DNA of 64,000 nucleotides. It comes from Rhyacophila brunnea. Taxonomy: Eukaryota; Arthropoda; Insecta; Trichoptera; Rhyacophilidae. The position numbers and the translations under genes were made by a program. The stretch covers positions 5,394,001 through 5,458,000 of the forward strand of contig JAGYXB010000825.1 of the NCBI GenBank assembly GCA_022495005.1. The letters run 5' to 3'. Below, piece after piece: positions 63,529 through 64,000 of this stretch. How positions within the stretch are numbered: position 1 is the first letter of the stretch; the number at the start of each line of letters is the position of its first letter. Under the pieces are notes generated by a model. It was not told the origin of the DNA, made no database searches, and saw nothing but the letters and a program-made list of their open reading frames with translations.

Positions 63529-63574
63529 CTGCAACAAGAAATGTGACAAAGTTACACTTAGTGTGAGGCCTCAG

Positions 63575-63733
63575 TGCCAGTGTTCGGCGCAGCGTTGAGC
63601 GTTCTGCGCAACTCAAACGTAAAACCGTATAAATGTATAACAAAAAAAGACATTGTCTACGAACATTTTCACACACGGTTATACGTTTGAGTTGCGCAAA
63701 ACGCTCAACGCTGCGCCAAACGCTGCCACTCAG
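63575..63733. mobile_element. Palindromic GC-rich MITE in Graf intron
   Basis: GTGCCAGTGTTCGGCGCAGC and GTTGAGCGTTCTGCGCAACT at the left are inverted at the right (AGTTGCGCAAAACGCTCAAC, GCTGCGCCAAACGCTGCCAC). TCA flanks on both sides could be a 3-bp target. It is 46 bases upstream of the PH exon acceptor. Confidence 0.75.
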
Positions 63734-63921
63734 GACGTACACTTAGATTTATTTGACTCTTACATGAAATCGGCACTTAGGTGTATGGGTAAACAATAGT
63801 GTTTAACAAAAATCTATATTGTATATTAATATAAAATATTTGCTGTAATTTATATTGCAATCCTTATGATAGTTTCAATAATTTCAATTCTCAAAATTAA
63901 ACCATGATCTTGCGTGTAAAG

Positions 63922-64000
63922 CAGTGGCGTTGGGTGGAGATAGGCTGTTAAGAGCCTACATAAATAGTGCACACTAAACTTTTTCAGTCATACGTATTTT
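63922..64000. mobile_element. hAT-like MITE family B, cut by window edge
   Basis: CAGTGGCGTTGGGTGGAGAT then AGGCTGTTAAGAGCC and ACTAAACTTTTTCAGTCATA is the left end of family B. Confidence 0.75.

Overview
The window is a stretch of AT-rich insect nuclear DNA, probably from a moth or butterfly. The call rests on GT-AG introns, one single-copy metazoan gene spread over more than 54 kb, a tRNA-derived SINE family, mariner and hAT relics, RTE-like LINE tails ending in TGATGATGA runs, and blocks of TTAGG, the common insect telomere unit. The order Lepidoptera is an inference from this mix, not something proved here.

One host gene dominates. Ten minus-strand exons between 63528 and 9528 join in frame to give 549 residues: the end of a PH domain, a complete RhoGAP domain, a Pro/Gly/His/Ser-rich linker and a C-terminal SH3 domain. 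This is the C-terminal part of GRAF (ARHGAP26/ARHGAP10/oligophrenin-like; Drosophila Graf). The BAR domain and the start of the PH domain must lie beyond position 64000. All ten exons agree in splice phase. One possible extra terminal exon (17580-17797) would give a form without the SH3 domain.

Nearly everything else is intron or 3' flank filled with transposable-element debris, and much of it is nested. (1) 1-3 kb: a decayed DDE-like ORF and a repeat block. (2) 3-9.5 kb: 3' flank with small palindromic elements, a 128-bp tandem duplication and two MITEs. (3) 10-20 kb: short Graf introns with hAT-like and pogo-like MITEs and a 1.39-kb TTAA-flanked foldback just upstream of an exon. (4) 20.2-56 kb: one very large Graf intron holding LINE tails, SINEs, two hAT relics with transposase remains, a mariner, a second complete foldback and a half foldback, and many MITEs, several inserted in each other with clear 8-bp target duplications. 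(5) 56-64 kb: the RhoGAP and PH exons separated by introns with more MITEs.

No bacterial-type feature, CRISPR array, rRNA or convincing tRNA gene is present. The most unusual structures are the long intronic hairpins, the palindromic MITE family carrying telomere-like TTAGG repeats, and a composite MITE that seems to have absorbed a copy of that family before spreading.
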